A stretch of DNA of 6,101 bases, from NCBI GenBank assembly GCA_037443105.1, contig JBBIOZ010000088.1, positions 1 to 6,101 on the forward strand, given 5' to 3'. This stretch comes from JAWCLZ01 sp037443105 (GTDB lineage Archaea; Halobacteriota; JAWCLZ01). Under the pieces are notes generated by a model that did not search any database, was not told the origin of the DNA, and saw only the letters and a program-made list of their open reading frames with translations. Position numbers and translations under genes: made by a program. Below, in pieces: positions 4,972 through 6,101 of the stretch (position 1 is the stretch's first letter; each line of letters begins with the position of its first letter).

Positions 4972-6049
4972 CGGACCTGGCTCCACATTCGATGCAATAT
5001 TTAGCATTTGCGGGTAAAACAGCTCCACAATTTGCACATTTACTTTCCAACTTACACTGTATCATATGCGCTAATCCCAAGGTTTCAAGTACTTTTTCAG
5101 CCGAGAAGCTTTTTCTTATGTCTTTGAATAATTCATCTAGCTCTTTCTCGTCCTTAATTTCTTCTTTTTCTTCCTCTGGCATTGCTTCAATCCCCTTGGC
5201 AAGCATTGCCTCTCGATTTTTTCTCACCTTGTCTAAGTTTTTGATCAATCGTTTTGCAATTATATGATCTGGATTGGCAATTGAAAGTTCACACTGCTGC
5301 TTGCATATATTGCAGGCTTTCTCCTCGGGCTTGGTTCTGAATATCGGGCAAATTCCCTCTTTGGTTACCAACTGCGTCTCGATTTTCTCCAGCGCAATCG
5401 ATGCCTCTAATCGGATCTCGCTGCTTGGGTGATACCACGCTAAGAATTTAAGATAAGGATAACTATTTAACACTTCCCTCGGGTACTTTTCCCCGATTAC
5501 GCCTAAGATATGAGCAGCAGCCGCTCTTGTATCTTGATGTATGCTTCCCAAGGCTTTTATCAGTAGAGGGATACTTGGAATCAGATACTCTGGTTTCACG
5601 GTGCTAATTGAAAGCAGAGTGGAGTATGAGATTCTCCTCACAGTTGAATATAAATCATCGAGATTTCCCACTATTACTTCCACGTTATTTTTAACCAGCT
5701 CGGGGTTTACTTTGGCAACGTAGTACATCAATATAGCTGAGTTCTCCCTGACCTCTTCCTCCCCTGCCTTTGGCGGCTTTTTTAAGATCTCTATAAGCAG
5801 CGGTATGCTGTCTCTGATTTGCTCTAGATTAAGCTGCGCGATCTTTCTAAGCAGATAGGTCGAGTATTTCAATGTATTTATGTCTTGCTTTTTCAAGCAC
5901 GCGATTATCGCTGGGGTGAATTTAGCTATGCATTCCTCATCGAGTAATTTCAAAAAGCTTTCAACTATGATTTCGTTTCCTCTGCCTCTTTCAATTTTTT
6001 TAAGCAAACTGCGGAGCTTTACCTCAGGGTCATGAAGTTTAAGCAACAC
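4967..6049 (-). CDS. HEAT-repeat protein with a cysteine cluster and a C-terminal zinc ribbon, function unknown
   Basis: The 360-residue soluble protein has three parts. Residues about 30-225 are about five helical-pair repeats of HEAT/armadillo type (near 45-72, 80-116, 120-153, 157-189 and 196-225), with repeated I/L-P-x-L-I/L-x-x-L and R-x-x-A/S-x-x-x-L patterns. Such solenoids bind proteins or peptides. Next comes a cysteine group, C234-x11-C246-x2-C249-x3-C253, which could hold zinc or an Fe-S cluster. A charged helical linker (about 265-325, rich in E and K) follows. The end is a zinc ribbon, CANCG (338-342) and CIECG (352-356). No catalytic motif is seen. The start is GTG at 6049: an upstream in-frame stop at about 6077-6079 rules out more than a short extension, and no in-frame ATG occurs until residue 108. 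There is no SD, but a TATA-like box sits at the leaderless distance. An alternative TTG at 6046 cannot be excluded. The gene is tightly followed by hisF; a functional link is unproven. Confidence 0.85.
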   Translation of the reverse strand: MLLKLHDPEVKLRSLLKKIERGRGNEIIVESFLKLLDEECIAKFTPAIIACLKKQDINTLKYSTYLLRKIAQLNLEQIRDSIPLLIEILKKPPKAGEEEVRENSAILMYYVAKVNPELVKNNVEVIVGNLDDLYSTVRRISYSTLLSISTVKPEYLIPSIPLLIKALGSIHQDTRAAAAHILGVIGEKYPREVLNSYPYLKFLAWYHPSSEIRLEASIALEKIETQLVTKEGICPIFRTKPEEKACNICKQQCELSIANPDHIIAKRLIKNLDKVRKNREAMLAKGIEAMPEEEKEEIKDEKELDELFKDIRKSFSAEKVLETLGLAHMIQCKLESKCANCGAVLPANAKYCIECGARSG

Positions 6050-6072
6050 ATTAAAAATTATATATTTTTGAA

Positions 6073-6082
6073 TTATTTATGC
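6073..6082 (-). promoter_or_regulatory. TATA-like box for the HEAT-protein/hisF unit
   Basis: On the minus strand GCATAAATAA lies 33 to 24 bases before the GTG at 6049, the expected distance for a leaderless message. The whole 6050-6101 stretch is extremely AT-rich. It includes a second AT block at 6053-6068 that is too near the start codon to act as the box for this start. It is the only visible promoter for hisF. Confidence 0.45.
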
Positions 6083-6101
6083 TTTTTGTTAGAAAATTTT
6101 T

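Noticed and set aside
4962..4997. Longer hisF starting at ATG 4997 (12 extra residues)
   Set aside because: The family N-terminus MLAKRIIPCLDV begins at 4961 with a good SD 5 bases before it, and the extension would overlap the upstream gene by 31 bases.
4384..5267. Two long plus-strand open frames (4384-4923 and 4866-5267)
   Set aside because: Both lie antisense to hisF and to the HEAT-protein gene, whose motifs are clear, and both look like low-complexity Ser-rich shadow products.
5541..5723. Plus-strand open frame of 60 codons
   Set aside because: It is antisense to the HEAT repeats, with no SD and no family features.
1..6101. Search by eye for tRNA genes, insertion sequences, attachment sites, phage genes or a defence island
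   Set aside because: No tRNA-like TTCRA/cloverleaf, transposase motif, long inverted repeat or target-site duplication was seen. The gene set looks like core chromosome.

Overview
The window looks like a piece of an archaeal chromosome, moderately AT-rich and densely packed. The reasons are: A/T-rich TATA-like boxes about 25-30 bases before several starts that lack a Shine-Dalgarno (SD) sequence, which suggests leaderless transcripts; strong GGTGA/AGGAGG-type SDs at genes inside operons; a multi-PDZ site-2 protease, a COG1665-like nucleotidyltransferase and a TrmB/ArsR-like winged-helix protein of archaeal flavour. Assignment below domain level is not secure; a euryarchaeal or Thermoplasmatota-like lineage is my guess only.

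Layout. Bases 1-77 (+) hold the last 25 codons of a sensor histidine kinase, whose end overlaps the convergent end of a small winged-helix regulator (70-456, -). Upstream of that regulator on the minus strand is a 539-residue membrane zinc metalloprotease of the site-2 protease (M50) family with two PDZ domains (512-2131, -). A 47-base intergenic region (2132-2178) carries back-to-back start signals for the protease and for cutA (2179-2487, +). cutA is followed by an A-rich run of degenerate short tandem repeats (2488-2550), then by a predicted nucleotidyltransferase (2546-3250, +). This overlaps a TTG-started YdjM-family membrane metal-dependent hydrolase with an extra C-terminal domain (3238-4149, +). 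On the minus strand, a HEAT-repeat/zinc-ribbon protein of unknown function (4967-6049) is followed after 5 bases by hisF (4146-4961). hisF ends inside the same CTAG tetranucleotide as the hydrolase.

How the genes may work together. Three transcription units are suggested: the protease, with the regulator behind it on its own likely promoter; cutA-nucleotidyltransferase-hydrolase; and HEAT protein-hisF. HisF makes the imidazole-glycerol-phosphate and AICAR products of histidine synthesis, but no other his gene is present. Nothing shows that the genes form one pathway. The window reads mostly as ordinary core archaeal genome. The least understood items are the HEAT/cysteine-cluster/zinc-ribbon protein coupled to hisF, the repeat-filled leader of the nucleotidyltransferase, and the C-terminal domain of the membrane hydrolase. 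No tRNA, rRNA, CRISPR array, insertion sequence or phage gene was seen, and no gene-free stretch exceeds about 60 bases.
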